The position numbers and the translations under genes were made by a program. Under the pieces are notes generated by a model, which ran no database searches, was not told the origin of the DNA, and saw nothing but the letters and a program-made list of their open reading frames with translations. Below are positions 46,282 to 58,325 of a stretch of 64,000 nucleotides of DNA, in pieces. Origin of the DNA: Pseudozyma flocculosa PF-1 (Eukaryota; Basidiomycota; Ustilaginomycetes; Ustilaginales; Ustilaginaceae). Each line of letters opens with the position of its first letter. The first letter of the stretch is position 1. Where the stretch lies: assembly GCF_000417875.1 (NCBI RefSeq), contig NW_006920880.1, positions 564,260 to 628,259 of the forward strand. The letters run 5' to 3'.

Positions 46282-48777
46282 GATTGCGATGGTGTCCGAG
46301 CTCGGGCAATGATGTCGTCCAGATGTCGTGTGCGTGGAGAGGGTTACGTTGGGCTGTCGCTGTAGATAGAGTGGTGCTCGAAGAGCGGATGCGATGGTGA
46401 CGAGGCAGAAAGCGCTGGCCAGGTGGCGACTTTCTTATACGATGCGACGGAGCCGGGCGTGGCCAGGCCTGGCTTGAGCGGCGTGGCGTGGCGGGCGTAG
46501 GCCGAAGAGGTGGGGGTCCCCGAGTGTGGGAGACCAACAAGAGTGGCCAATGCGCTCAAGTGTGGGCGAATTGGCCTTCGAGAAGCGGGAGCGGGCCGAG
46601 CAGGCCAGCAGGTGAAGCGGCCAAGCAGGCCAGCGCGCATCGCAGTGCATCGCATGGCGGCCAAGGCCTTGGCCAACGTCGGCTTCCCCGCAAAACTGGC
46701 CAAGCACGCCTGCGGCCAAGCCAGGCCAGTTGGACCCTGCCGAAGCCTGAGGGCCCTCGCCTTGCTTCCGCCACTCGGCGCCTGGCCCGGGTGCTGTCGG
46801 CCTCACCGAGCAGCGGGAGGCGGCGTAATTGCGCAAGGGTGCCGCTCGCTTGCCTGCCCAGCTGCCGCAACCAGGCCGACACAGGCGACGGCCAAGTCCC
46901 GCACCTTTTTGTCGTCGCCGTCGCCCTCTCCGTCGTGCCCCAGAGAGGCTGGTTTTGCCGCTGCATCGGCGAATGTCACTTGACCCTCGCGGCCCTGGCC
47001 CCCTCTGCTGCCACCCTCCTGTCGACGTGCACGAGCCCGATACATACCGTTGACGGCACCCTACGAATGCGGGGTACCGTACGTCCACTTCCGAGCGGCT
47101 TTACCCCGCACTTTGGTCGACCCTGGGCCAGTCTCGCTGGCCCGCAGCAGGCCAACGTCGACGGCATCTGGCCGTCCATCTCGAAGGCGGTACGACGCCT
47201 ACTGCACATGCTGCCTGTCTAGTGCTTTAGTTAGGTACCCCGCACTTTTCTTTGCCTCTGCCGGAACAACGTCTCGAAGGCCCGTCCTGATGTCGAGCGC
47301 CACTCTACCGCCATGTCCATCCCTCGTCGACGATGCCTGACATCCTGCTTGGCTCGACACGACACCAAGCAAAGCAACATGTCGATTTGTCCTGCCTAAC
47401 TTGACCCACTCCGCCACCAGACGTCCATCGCGCGGGACGGCTCTGCCTTGTGTCCGCGTCCAACGAGGCCCCGCGGATGGGGCAGACCACTTTGCGCATG
47501 CCTGTGGTGCCAGGCCATGGTGAGCGATAGAGAGCGGCGCAGCGACGGCTTTTGGCATGACGGCTTGGCGAGCAGCAGGCAAGGCAAGGCGGCAGGCTCC
47601 CGCTGCGCGCCCCCGCTTTTTCCACCCCTCGCCGACGGCCAGCTACTCCTCTCTGGACGTCTCTGTTCGCTGCCGAGCACACTCGAGGCCTGCCTTTCGG
47701 GAGCCACCGCCTCTTCCTGTACTTAGCTTCGATATCGAGACCCGCCTGACGGAAGTGTCACTCCGCGCGCCTGCCAGGCCGTACAGGCAGGCGCCGTTCG
47801 CGTGCGAGCCTGCTTTCCCCCTGCGCACACCTGACTCGGCCCGCGCGCGCACCTTTGACCGCATTCCTCGCGCTACCCCGCCGTACGTCGGGTACTCTCA
47901 CGCTCGCCAAGGCCAGCCCCGCCCTTGTCGAGACAAAGACGATGATGGACGCTCAACAGTCGCCCTCCTCGCTTGCTCGTCGTGCGCCATCTAGAAGGTG
48001 CAGCGAAAGGCGCCGCTTCCAGCCGGGAAGAGTCAACAACACGCCACACAAGCGAGGCCTGCCCAGCGGCTCAGCGCCTCGCCGCTGGCTCCTCTCGGAC
48101 GGCGTGACACAGCATAGCCTGGGCCTTAGTGCGTAGTTAGACGTGCATCAGATTGCGTACGGCCGCACGGTACGGCAGGTGTAGGTACAGGTCTGGTGGA
48201 AGAAGCCCCGAGCGGCACACGCGGGTCAGCAGACCTACCCCCCCTTCTCGAGCATCTCTTGATCAACCCGCGAGCTCGCCCTGCGGCAAGACTCCGACAA
48301 AGACGACCAGGGCCTTTGTCGCACCACCTCGAGCGGCCGTAACACCGCAACCTCAGACCCACATCCGACGCAGCAGCAGAAAGAGAAGTGGGTCGGGTGC
48401 ACTGAGCCGTAGTGGCGCTGACGCGCTAGACTCGACTCGCTCTTTTCGCTTTATCGCGGCTCAGCGGTCACCACAACGAGTCTTTTCTTTCGATTCAAGA
48501 AGCGAGCTACGTTCGGTCGGTACGAGATCAGGTGGTGGCCGTGCGTGTGAGGTGCGACGCTCAGCCCCGAATGTCCCTTGAGGTTGCCCAGCCTGCTCGC
48601 ACAGCGTGCTCCCGAGAACCAAGCCCCGATTGTGCTGACCGCGCGCTTCCATCAAAGGAGGAGCGAGCTTCGGTATAAGACCAGGTCGCGGTGGATGCGA
48701 TCTCCCTCCTCGTACGCCCCCGAAGCATCCCTCGATACCTCTCCTCCCTACTCCGCCTATCCATCAAACGTATTCCA
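46282..48777. promoter_or_regulatory. Long divergent intergenic region between the monooxygenase and the transporter
   Basis: About 2.5 kb between two divergent ATGs, so two promoters. It has GGCCAGGC-type words near 46440-46720 and GTAC-containing words near 47075-47090, 47233-47243 and 48152-48200 (a GGTACCGTACG, a GGTACC and a CGTACGGCCG). The ORFs present overlap each other and show no domain. Confidence 0.5.
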
Positions 48778-50004
48778 ATGTCGAGCAGCAGCGAAAAGAT
48801 CGCAATGGAAGGCGACGACCACAACACCCGCTACGTCCACGCCGACGGCGCCTCGGACGTGCCCCTCAACCGCCAGATCTCGGTCATGCTCACCCAGCAG
48901 CAGTGAGTTCATCCCCGCCGTCGCTCGTCGATCCGCCGCCACAGCACTGACGCGTCCGTACCCGACCCTGCTTCGTCCCCGACAGGTTCGAGCAGCTCTA
49001 CCTCCAGCCCCAGATCAAATCGTCGGCCCAGGCCCAGAACATCAAGACCTTTGGCAACCCTACCATCATCGGAATCATCTCGTTCCTCCTGTCGTTCAGC
49101 CCCACGACGGTCTGCCTGATGGGCTGGCACGGAACCACCTCCGCCTCGACGCTCGCCTTGATGCCAGCCTACTACCTCCTCTCCGGCATCGGTCTTGCTC
49201 TGGCAGGTGAGTTGCCATTGCTTCGTGGACTTTCGACTCGAAAATCACTGAACGCGTCGTCGGTCGCATCTTCTTCCCAATACAGGCGTCCTGGAATGGT
49301 TCCTCGGCAACACCCTCCCCTCGGTCATCTTCAGTGAGTTGCTCACGACCTCTATCCCTTGTACAGACTCTGTGACTGGCGAGCTGATAGTTCTGACTGA
49401 ACGTCCTCCGACAACCCCACACTTGCAGTCTCGTGAGTCACATTTGCCGGCCGAGCAAAGTAGTAACACGCCATGCGGTGCTGGCGCGCCCGCATATTTT
49501 TCCTCCTTCGACCCGCTTTCGCTCATCGACTCCATCTCTTCCACGCCTTCGACGACACCTTCTTGTTCTACTGTCCTCGACACCGGTGACAGGTTCTCCG
49601 GATTCTGGCTAAGCTATGCTATGGTGAACGACCCGAATTACGGCGTAGGTGCGGCCATCACTCAAGACGCGACGGTGTACGGTGGCGGCCTTGGGTTCTA
49701 CCTTCTCTTCTGGGCCCTCTACTGCTTCATTGGCACGGCGGCCGCTCTGCGCACAAACGTGACCTTTGTCTGGATTCTCTTCTTCGTCGCCTGCACGTTT
49801 ACCTTCCTCTCGGCCAGCTATCTGTCAGCTGCCAAGGGTTTGGCGACCGCCGCCGCCAACCTCCAGACTGCCGGAGGTGCTGTGGGCTTTGTCGCCTGCG
49901 TTGGTGGATGGTGGATGCTCCTGCACCTTGCCCTTGCCGCGGGCGACATGCCTTTCAACGTGCCTCTCGGTGATCTTTCCACCTACTGGAAGAAGCGGGA
50001 GTAG
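48778..50004 (+). CDS. GPR1/FUN34/YaaH family acetate-transporter-like membrane protein
   Basis: A small polytopic membrane protein of the acetate uptake/ammonia export (Ato) family. Proposed exons: 48778-48902, 48986-49206, 49286-49333, 49429-49432 (4 nt), 49593-50004; 269 residues, normal for the family. FGNPTIIGIISFLLSF corresponds to the family NPAPLGL region near the start of helix 1; later helices are LMPAYYLLSGIGLALAG, FSGFWLSYAMV, LGFYLLFWALYCFIGTAAAL, VTFVWILFFVACTFTFLSAS and FVACVGGWWMLLHLALA. The microexon TCTC makes the junction read SVIF-IS-FSGFWLS, which fits the family. If the two introns around it are retained the frame stays open and 85 extra hydrophilic residues interrupt the membrane domain. 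The tail STYWKKRE is unusual but short. Confidence 0.88.
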
Positions 50005-50546
50005 TCAGAGCGTTGTCGCAGAACTGTCGATGGCGCGATGTCTTTCCAAAGGTCTCTTTCCCCATTCCAATTCATTGCTTTGAGCTTTTTGGAGCTTGTC
50101 GAGCAACGCTTGTTGGACAATTCGAATGGTCGGAGCGAAAGGAAGCTGATGATGTCGTGCAAGCATGGAGAAATCATCGCGCTCGTGCAGACTTGCAGTG
50201 AGGCTGCTGCGACGATCCAAACTCTTCGACGATGGCGACCAGGTTGCTAATGGAGATCCATGATAGGGTTGGACGGCTGCCTTAAGGTTCCTCACTTGGA
50301 TTGCTGCCGACAAGTACAGAGAACTGAGGAAGGCTTGCTCTGTCGATGCCATTCTGTGCGCAATGGAATAACTGTAGATTACACGAGACTGTGGGAGCAC
50401 CGAGTTGGAATGGGCATATTAAGAAGCAGGGGGGACGAGACTAGAGTACAACAAGAGAGGACCGGCGACAATAGACCAAGCGAGGCTGGCGGCAGGAGGC
50501 GATTGAGCACTGTGGGGAGGGCAAGTTATCGGACGGCAAGTGAAGA
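50005..50546. other. Convergent intergenic spacer
   Basis: About 540 bases between the transporter stop and the stop of the Zn2Cys6 regulator. It is less GC-rich than its surroundings, as expected of 3' untranslated sequence. No gene is supported. Confidence 0.5.
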
Positions 50547-53500
50547 TCAAGCAAAGCCGGTGGTCGTAGCGGAGGCGGCGGCGGCATTGGTTGCAGGTGC
50601 GCTGGGAATGGAGTCAGAATCCGTGCTGGCACCGGTGGACGGCTGGGAGAAGTGCGAGGGCGAAGGTCCGTAGTCGAACTCGTAGAAGTGGCGGGGCAGC
50701 ACCGTGCTCGATGGCGTGTGCATGGCCGACGGATTGAGCGGAAAAGTGTCGGGGTACCCCTCGATGCCCTGGGACGAAAGGCCGGCAAAGGATGCGATCG
50801 TCGAAGTCGCAGCGGCAGCCGTGGTGGCGGCGAGGTCGTTGAGGAATGGCGGAGGATGTTGGCCGCTTGCCGATGCGGCCGACGAAGCCGTGGATGGGTG
50901 CGGTCCAATCGAGGACGAGAGGTACGAGTCTGGCGACTGGAACGTCCCGCTGCTTGACCGGAAGGTTGGGGGTGCGGCGACATCGACAGACTGGTCCGTC
51001 GACGACGGTGGGTCGGACGGGTATGGTGTGCCGAGGGCGGCGAGGCAGTCCTGCCACATCTGCGTGTTGGGTGAGAGCGCAGCGATGTCGCTGCTCGACA
51101 GCCCGCTTGTCGTAGCGGCCATCATTGCCGCTTCAAAGCCCTGCTGTTGTGCCTGTCCGACCAGCCCTTGCACGGGCGCGTAAGCAGCCACCGGCGGTTG
51201 CAGGTTCGCCTGCGATGGCGGGCCGCCCACAGAGCGTCCGGGCGAGCAAAAGTCAGACATCGTCTTGATCTCCTGATAGGCCAGCTCCGCGAGGTGCGAC
51301 CGGTTACTAAGCTGATCGAGCGCCCAGAGGTACTTTTCGACGCGGTGCTGCGAGCACTCGAGCTCCTGCCACTGAAAGTTGGCCGCGAGCCCATTAAAGA
51401 GGCGTATCTCGCTCTTGGCCATGGAAAAGAACGAGTTGACCATGATCTCGGCCCACGGCTCGGTGTGCAGGATGGTGCCGCCCGTGGTGTGGACAAAGGA
51501 AAAGGCGTCGGTGCTGCTCGTGGTGGATTGCTGCCGCTGCTGCTCGTGTGCCTGGACAGCGTGGATCAGCGCCGCCGTCTGGTTGCACGCCTTGCGACGC
51601 AACGTGCTGAACGTCTCTCCCTGCTCGCGCAGGCGACGGGCCTGCGGATCGCTGAGGCAGGCCTGGTCGACGGTTTGGGCGAGCTCGACGAGAAGCAGGA
51701 CCGCCAGGTTCCAGGGCGCCGTAATGAGCGTGTACCACGACTGTATCGATGGAGGCAAAGCGCCGTGGGCCGATATGCACGACTCGATAAAGGGCTGCCG
51801 GACGGGCGTAGCGTTGCAGGACGGCAATTCGCGTCAGCTGAGAGCGGCATGACAGCAGCCGTGCGACGCCTGGGGCTCACCTGGTACACTCGCTCCCAGT
51901 GGAAGACAACGTCGAGAGCCTGCTGGATGTGACGCTCGATGGTGTCGGGCTCGGCCGTGCGCCAGTACGCGGCCTGCAGCCGGCCGATGTGACGAAAGAG
52001 GAGCACCTTGACGGGAGCCGAGAAGCCGAGGATGCGCAGCGCCTGTTCCTCGGTACAGTTGGGCCATTGTCGGGCAAAGTCGGCCTCGCGCTGCTCGCTG
52101 CACGAGAGGATCAGGTCGTCCCAGATCTTCCGCGTCTGCCGGCGTTGCCCGGGCGGTCCGGGCAACTGCTGCTGCTGTGGCGCGCCGACACCGCCGACCT
52201 CGGCAATGAGCGGATACTGAACGAGGTCGGTGTCGTCGTCGCAGATGACGGGAGGGTGCTTGCGCAGGACGGCAACCTCCGAGTCGATCATGACACCGAG
52301 CCACCACGTCTGCTGCCACGTGCTGTTGAAGAGCTGGATCTCGATGTTGCGGCGGTGCAGCTGCTCGGCGTCCAGAGGCGCTGAGCGGTTCGGCTGCGTC
52401 GCCGACCAGGGATCGACGCCACGGCGACGAAGATTCATGATGCGGTTGCGGAACTGGAGTAGCTTGCGCCCGGCCGTGGCGAGCATCATCGTGCTGGCCT
52501 CGGCGGGGTCCTGCCAGCTCGACGTCTCAACGGCGCTGTTCTCGTACAGGGCCGTCTGGACGGCCGCTGTACTCTCCACCTGCCAGTGGGCATGTGTTGG
52601 GACGTCCCGTGGCTTCTCGGTCCACGCAAAGAGGATCAGGGCGTAGACGACGCGGAACGAGGGTGCTTCCTCGGCCGCGATCATGAGGCGATCTCGGGCG
52701 TTGCGCCACAGCTCAAGGCGGATGCGCTCCTCGTCGGGCAGCCAATTGTCTGTGTGGTCGCCGATCCTCTTTCGATGCCGGGGCCATTGCGCGGCGAACG
52801 CCAACATGGTGGCGTGCAACGCCTCGTGGATGATCTTTTCCGAGGCGGCGAGTCGATGCTGCGGACCTCGAAAGAGGTTGCGTGCGCCTCGATCGAGGAG
52901 GCAGACGCGAGTGTGCAACGTCTGGTCGTTGAACGGGTTGCGATTCTGGTGAGCCTGGTCGAGGAAGAGGTAGGGCGTATCGCGGATCCAGCAGCGCAGC
53001 GCCTGCTCTGCGGCGCCCTCGTAGATGCTGACGAGGTCCTTGTCGAGGTAGATGCGGTCGAGATTGGTCGCGAGCCGAGTGCCTGCGGCCTGGAAGGCCA
53101 AGGGCGACGAGTCCGGTGGCACCACGGTCACGTTTACGCCACCTTGCCGGACAAGGACTGCAGCGTCCCGGGCGCCGATGACTTCGTCGACGCCGTCCGA
53201 ATTGTCCGAACCTGAATCATCGCCCCTGCGCCGCTTGTCTGGGCGGGTGTCGGAGGACGACGTTGGCGGGCCTGACGCTTCGATGGCCCTGATGGAGGAA
53301 AGGTCGAGGTCTGCGACGCCAAAGGTCGAGATGAGGTGGTTGAAGGTGCACGTCTTTCCCTTTCGGCGGCAGTTTGAGCACGCCACGCCCGTCTGGAGGG
53401 CGTGGGTGAGGGATGTGTACTTTGCGTCGCAGGCACGCTTGGCAGCGCGGCAGTGGTCGCAGTTCTTGAACATCTTCTTCTTGGTGGGCGCGGGCTCGGG

Positions 53501-53581
53501 CTCGGGTTCGAGTTCGGGCTCGGTATCACGTAGACCCGGCCGATGCGCCGACGGGAGCGGTGCGGGAGCTGGGAGCATCAT
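50547..53581 (-). CDS. Zn2Cys6 (GAL4-type) fungal transcription factor
   Basis: A nuclear sequence-specific regulator. The N-terminal binuclear cluster is CDHCRAAKRACDAKYTSLTH through ACSNCRRKGKTC at about residues 41-76. The two cysteine triplets are joined by 16 residues, longer than the usual 5-12. A middle region (about 190-600) with aromatic and Arg-rich helices resembles the fungal-specific regulatory domain. The C-terminal third is Ser/Pro/Gln/Ala-rich and probably activating. Exon 1 is 53581-51881 with a CAG|GTGAGC donor. Exon 2 is placed at 51794-50547, acceptor CGGCAG|CCC, because an in-frame TGA lies just upstream of it; product 982 residues. Codons upstream of that acceptor (PSCNATPVRQ in the same frame) also look coding, so the boundary may be wrong or a base missing. 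Targets unknown. Confidence 0.85.
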
Positions 53582-54658
53582 GTCGGCAGGTCAATGGTGC
53601 GCCAGCGGCGGCGAACGCAGTCGTTGAAGCGGTGCAATACTACTGTCGATCAATGGGGGTCAGAATGCAGAGCAGGCCGGGCTGACGGAGAGGAGAGCCC
53701 GAGAATGGAGGATCGAGAAGCTTCCTGGTCGGGGATGGAGCAGGCGACGGCTGTGTCCGACGCCAAGCGGAGGGCCAGAGAGCGATATGGGCAACCCGAA
53801 CGAGCGGAGGCCATGGACGATGGTGCTGGCCAAGTATCGCAGAGGTCGTCGAGGGAGCGGAAGACGGGCAAAGGTGCGGAGGTCGAGACGGGCAAGTTCG
53901 GATCAAGGTGCCGGCGAGGGTGAGGTTAGGCAAAGAGGGCCGACGGGGGCCGAGTGAACGTAGTGCGTAGCGGCAGGCCCGGCCTGGACGTTCGGGGCGG
54001 GCCGACGGGCGAACAGGGCGGAGAAGCGCAGCAGGTCGTGTGGGGGGGCCCAACTGGCGTGGTCTGGAGGAGGGAAGGGGCCGATGGTGATGGGGAGGAG
54101 GAGGAGAGGAGGATGAGAGGTGCGAAAGAGAAAGCTGCGCTGCGCTACGCTGCACGGCCTGCCTCCGGCGTTCCATGGCGGTCCTCTCTCTCGCCGCCTG
54201 GGCGACGTGGTACGCATCAGCCGAGCCATGGACAGATCAAGCCCAACGGAGCATCCCGACTTTCTCATGCCGCCACCACTGCCAAGCGAGAGGGCCTTTC
54301 GCAGCCGGCAGAACCACCCTTGCAACTCCAGCTTGTGGCCTTGGCCCACGCCCGCTGCCCCACATTTCGGTCTCTTCGCTCCGCTCGCTTCGAGCCGGGT
54401 GTCTGTTGCGGCGGCTTCAGTCTGCCTCTGCCCGGCCTCAAGCAGACAAGCGCTCGTCCGAACATACCACGTGATTCAACTGCCGGGCAAGCTCGAAAGC
54501 ACAACGACAAACATGCATCGAGGGAAGCAAAGCAGACTGACAGATTGGCATCGCTTTTGTGTGTGGAGGGGGGGGCTCACAATGTTGGGACACTACAAAA
54601 CAGGAGGATGCGAGAAAGAAGGAGACACGGCCGAGGAGCGATGGCAGATGCTCGCCAT
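53582..54658. other. Intergenic region upstream of the Zn2Cys6 gene
   Basis: About 1.08 kb between two minus-strand genes, expected to contain the Zn2Cys6 promoter and the 3' untranslated region of the next gene. No gene or RNA supported. Confidence 0.5.
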
Positions 54659-57600
54659 CTAGGTGGTACGCCTCGACGCCGTCGGGGTCCAGCCGGTGAG
54701 CCGGACGAACAGATTCTGCTCGCCGCGGCTCAGCACATTGATGTCGATCCGGGGGTCGACATCAGGGTGCCACGACACCGATAGGGTCTCGATGCGGGCA
54801 AGGTCGGCGCTGTCGAGGGCCAACGCCGAAAAAGGGCCCTCGGGATGGATGCTGCGCATCCATGCAAGGCCGAAAAGCTTGTTCAGCTCCAGTGCCGCCC
54901 GAAGGCAGCGGTTTGAACCCCGCCACAGGTTCCACGTCCACGATTCCACCGACACGTTGTCGGCAGGCCTGTGGTAATCGGACGCGAGCTGTCGAGGTGC
55001 CGGCGTGCGGTATCCATGTGCCATGGGGATGCCGTGGACCGAATGGCCGATCGAGCCGGCGAGCGGGTGGCCCGCGTCCCCGAACACCAGAGGGAGCCCG
55101 GTGCCGGGGCAGCGCAGGCCGTCGAAACCGGGCCTCGCCGCCTGGCGCAGCCACTCTCGGCAAAGGACGAGAACCATAGTCGCAATCGAGTTGTGGCCTG
55201 AGCCGTACTCTCGAAGAGCCTCCCACTTTTCTCCCGGTGTGACGGGGATCGCCGGCGGAGAGGTCGGCAGCGGGCGCTGCTGATCGCAGCTTTCGATGCT
55301 CCGATCGAGCAGCGCCGCGGCGAGCGAGACGAAGGCGGTCTCGCTCGAGGCCTCAAGCGGGTTGGGGAACCCCGACGAGGTCCTCGGCAGCGTGCCGCCG
55401 AACTCGCTCTCCAGCTGTGCGGCGACCTTGATCACCGCACGCCGCTCGTCCTGCGAGGGAGGGATGCAGAGGATAGAGCGTCCTCAGACGAGCTCTCTCT
55501 TCGCCTCCCTCCCGAGTCAGTGCCGACGACTTACCGAAGTCAGCTGCCCGACTGCCGCAGCCGCCGACGTCAGCTCTGGAGCACCGGAGATGGGCTCGCC
55601 GACCTCGTCGTGTCCCTCGCCGACCTCGTCGTGTCCCTCGCCGACCTCGTCTTGTCCCTCACCGACCTCGCCTTGTCCCTCGGCGGCCTCGTTGGCGAGC
55701 TCGGGACCTGGAGGTAGCTGCTCGGCTGTCAGGACGGCGATTCTACCCGTGGACCGGGGAAGAGCCGAGGGTCGGGCGCGTTCGGTACGTCGACGGATCT
55801 CGTCCGGCGCCGGCCTCGCAGCGCCAAACTCGACTCGACGCGAGAAGAACGACGTCTCGCCGTCCGCGTGGTGCTCTCGGAGTATGCGCGCAATCTCGGC
55901 GAGCATGCCATCGGCTTTCTCGTCGCCGACGATCTGCCGCACCGTCTGGTGGACAAAGATGGCGATCTCGCCGAGCTCGGCGACGAGCGGCGTTCGCGAG
56001 AACTTGGAGAGGTTGTGATGCTGGGTCGTGATCTTGATGTTGTCGACGCCGTGCTGGTAAAGGGCGCCTGCCTCGTTCACGGCGAACCGGACCTCCTTGT
56101 CGACGGAAGGCTTGCGCAACTGCAGGGCGCAGAGGAGGTTTAGATAACGAACGTAGCCATCGTCGAGGAGCGAGCGCAGGTCGAAGGGGTCGTCGTCGCT
56201 CGGTCGGGGCTTGACAATGTCGTCGGCGACTGCGTAGAGCGGGTGGGGCGGGGGCCCTGCACCGAGCAGGTAAGCCACGAGCGCCGCGGCCGTCTTTTCA
56301 TCGCCGACCAGGGGCAGCGGTACGTGCATGTCGGTGGCGAGGTCGACGTCGAAAAGCTGATCGACTTTCACTGGTGGAAGGAATGTCGCCGGATGCCGAA
56401 CCTCCGTGAAGGCCACCGACGTGATGTGCGACCAGCCACCGAGCATAAAGCTCTGGACGGCCAGCCACGCGGCGTGGAATCGACAGGCGAATGGGCTCCC
56501 CATCGAGGTCGCCTTCAGCCCTTCGTACTTGCCATGATGAAGGTCGGGCCGCTCGAACAGCGCTCTCAGCGCTGGGAACGCCGCGCCGACGCGCCAGCAG
56601 TAGAAGAGGTCGGTGTCGGCGGTTGCAAAGCCAGGCGCCGGGCACTGGTGCGCGCGGATGCGGCTCTGCACCGCTTTGTATGTGGGGATACCGGTTTGCT
56701 CGCCGGCGAGGAACTTGTCGGCGAGCTCGAGGACGCTCGGCTGATACCGAGCTGAGACCCGGCGCCAGATCGCTTGCGAATCCGGGTTATCGTCGTTGTC
56801 GACCTGAGCCGTCAGCTCGTCGAAGAGTCGGCGGCCGATGTCGTTCTCGGTGCCCTCGTCGACCTGGCGGAATGAGAGCTCTCTGTCGGCGTATGTGACC
56901 TTTGTGTAGTAGTACACGCGGCCCTGCGAGACCTGGCGATTGGTCTTGATGAGAGGACGCGTCTTCTCAACGTGATCCGGCGCCTTCTCCCGCTCTCGCC
57001 GGAACTCCTCGATGATTGCGGCTCCTTCTGCTGCTGTCGCGCCTCGATCCTGCTCGAGGATGAGCCTGACCACATAGTGGGCCAGTACTGCGAATCCGGG
57101 CTCGCCGCGAATGCGTGCTTTCTCTGCTGCCGAGAGAGTCGTGCCGCCGATAACAAGCGGACATCCGAGAATGGCCTCGAGCTCGTCGACCGACTGGGTC
57201 ACAGCCAGATTCGGAAAGCGTCGATCCGCGCTGACCGACATGATCGTCTTGTCACGCTGGACGAGCATGATGTTGACTCCGGCCGGGTTGCGAAGATTGA
57301 GGTGCGACCTCCTCGGCAAAGGGCTGCCGGTCGGCCGCTCGAGACGAGGCAACTGCCTCGGAGGCTGCTTTGCTGGAGCCGAAGAGGGGCCGGCGACGGC
57401 GTTGGGGCCCGATGCGGGCGAGGCTCCCATATCCGCATCGTCCATCCACTTAGGCAAAGGGATCACGATTGCCGCAACCGCTCGGGCTTTGTCGGCAAGA
57501 TCCAGAGGCTTCTGAGCCGCCTCTGCGGCGCGCAGCGCCTTCTTTGCCTCCGTTTTTGGGCGCGAAGTGCCTGCCTGATGCCGACGCGGCACCTTTTTGG

Positions 57601-58325
57601 CAGCCTTGGTCGTGGTTGGCGCCCCCGCCCCCTTCGCGGCGGGCTTGGTCGTGACNNNNNNNNNNNNNNNNNNNNNNNNNNNNNNNNNNNNNNNNNNNNN
57701 NNNNNNNNNNNNNNNNNNNNNNNNNNNNNNNNNNNNNNNNNNNNNNNNNNNNNNNNNNNNNNNNNNNNNNNNNNNNNNNNNNNNNNNNNNNNNNNNNNNN
57801 NNNNNNNNNNNNNNNNNNNNNNNNNNNNNNNNNNNNNNNNNNNNNNNNNNNNNNNNNNNNNNNNNNNNNNNNNNNNNNNNNNNNNNNNNNNNNNNNNNNN
57901 NNNNNNNNNNNNNNNNNNNNNNNNNNNNNNNNNNNNNNNNNNNNNNNNNNNNNNNNNNNNNNNNNNNNNNNNNNNNNNNNNNNNNNNNNNNNNNNNNNNN
58001 NNNNNNNNNNNNNNNNNNNNNNNNNNNNGAGCGCGAGGGGTCGTGCAGCGCTGCTCTGCGCAGCATCCGTGGCGTCCGTCGTGCTGCTGGACGCGGCGAT
58101 CCTCGAAGTCTGCTCGGCGCTGCTGTCCGACGCGGTGCTACGAGCCAGCGCGCTGCCCATCACGCCCAGGCTGCCGAACGCCACAGGGCGACGCTTCGCC
58201 GGCGCAGCGGGGCGGAAATCGACCAGCTCGAAGCCGTCATCCTCCAGGGACGCATCGTCTGCTTTCTTGGCGGGGCCTGAGCTGCCGGCAGTGCCGAGCT
58301 TCTGTTTCTTGGAGACGGGTGACAT
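54659..58325 (-). CDS. Unrecognised large protein, interrupted by an assembly gap
   Basis: I do not recognise a family. The visible coding parts are 58325-58029 (start MSPVSKKQKLG, Ser/Ala-rich), 57655-55535 and, after an intron with GTAAGT donor and CAG acceptor, 55450-54659. The reading frames on the two sides of the gap differ, so the gap length is nominal or hides an intron. More than 1060 residues are visible. The segment after the gap is Lys/Ala/Arg-rich (KAAKKVPRRHQAGTSRPK), possibly nuclear. The bulk (about 500 residues) looks globular, with many Trp, Tyr and Phe, such as NRQVSQGRVYYYTKVTYADR and YCWRVGAAFPALRALFERPD. Near the end of exon 1 is a GEGHDEV/GEGQDEV heptad-like repeat. The second exon has a well-folded look (VESWTWNLWRGSNRC). 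No transmembrane segment or signal peptide is apparent. Confidence 0.7.
55597..55681. repeat. 21-bp coding tandem repeat
   Basis: Four imperfect 21-bp units (CTCGCCGACCTCGTCGTGTC-like on the plus strand) encode four copies of the seven-residue unit EGHDEVG/EGQDEVG on the minus strand. Substitutions between units are few, suggesting recent expansion or homogenisation. Confidence 0.9.
57656..58028. other. Assembly gap (run of N)
   Basis: 373 consecutive N inside the unrecognised large gene. Its length is not a multiple of three relative to the flanking frames, so the size is probably an estimate. Confidence 0.99.
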
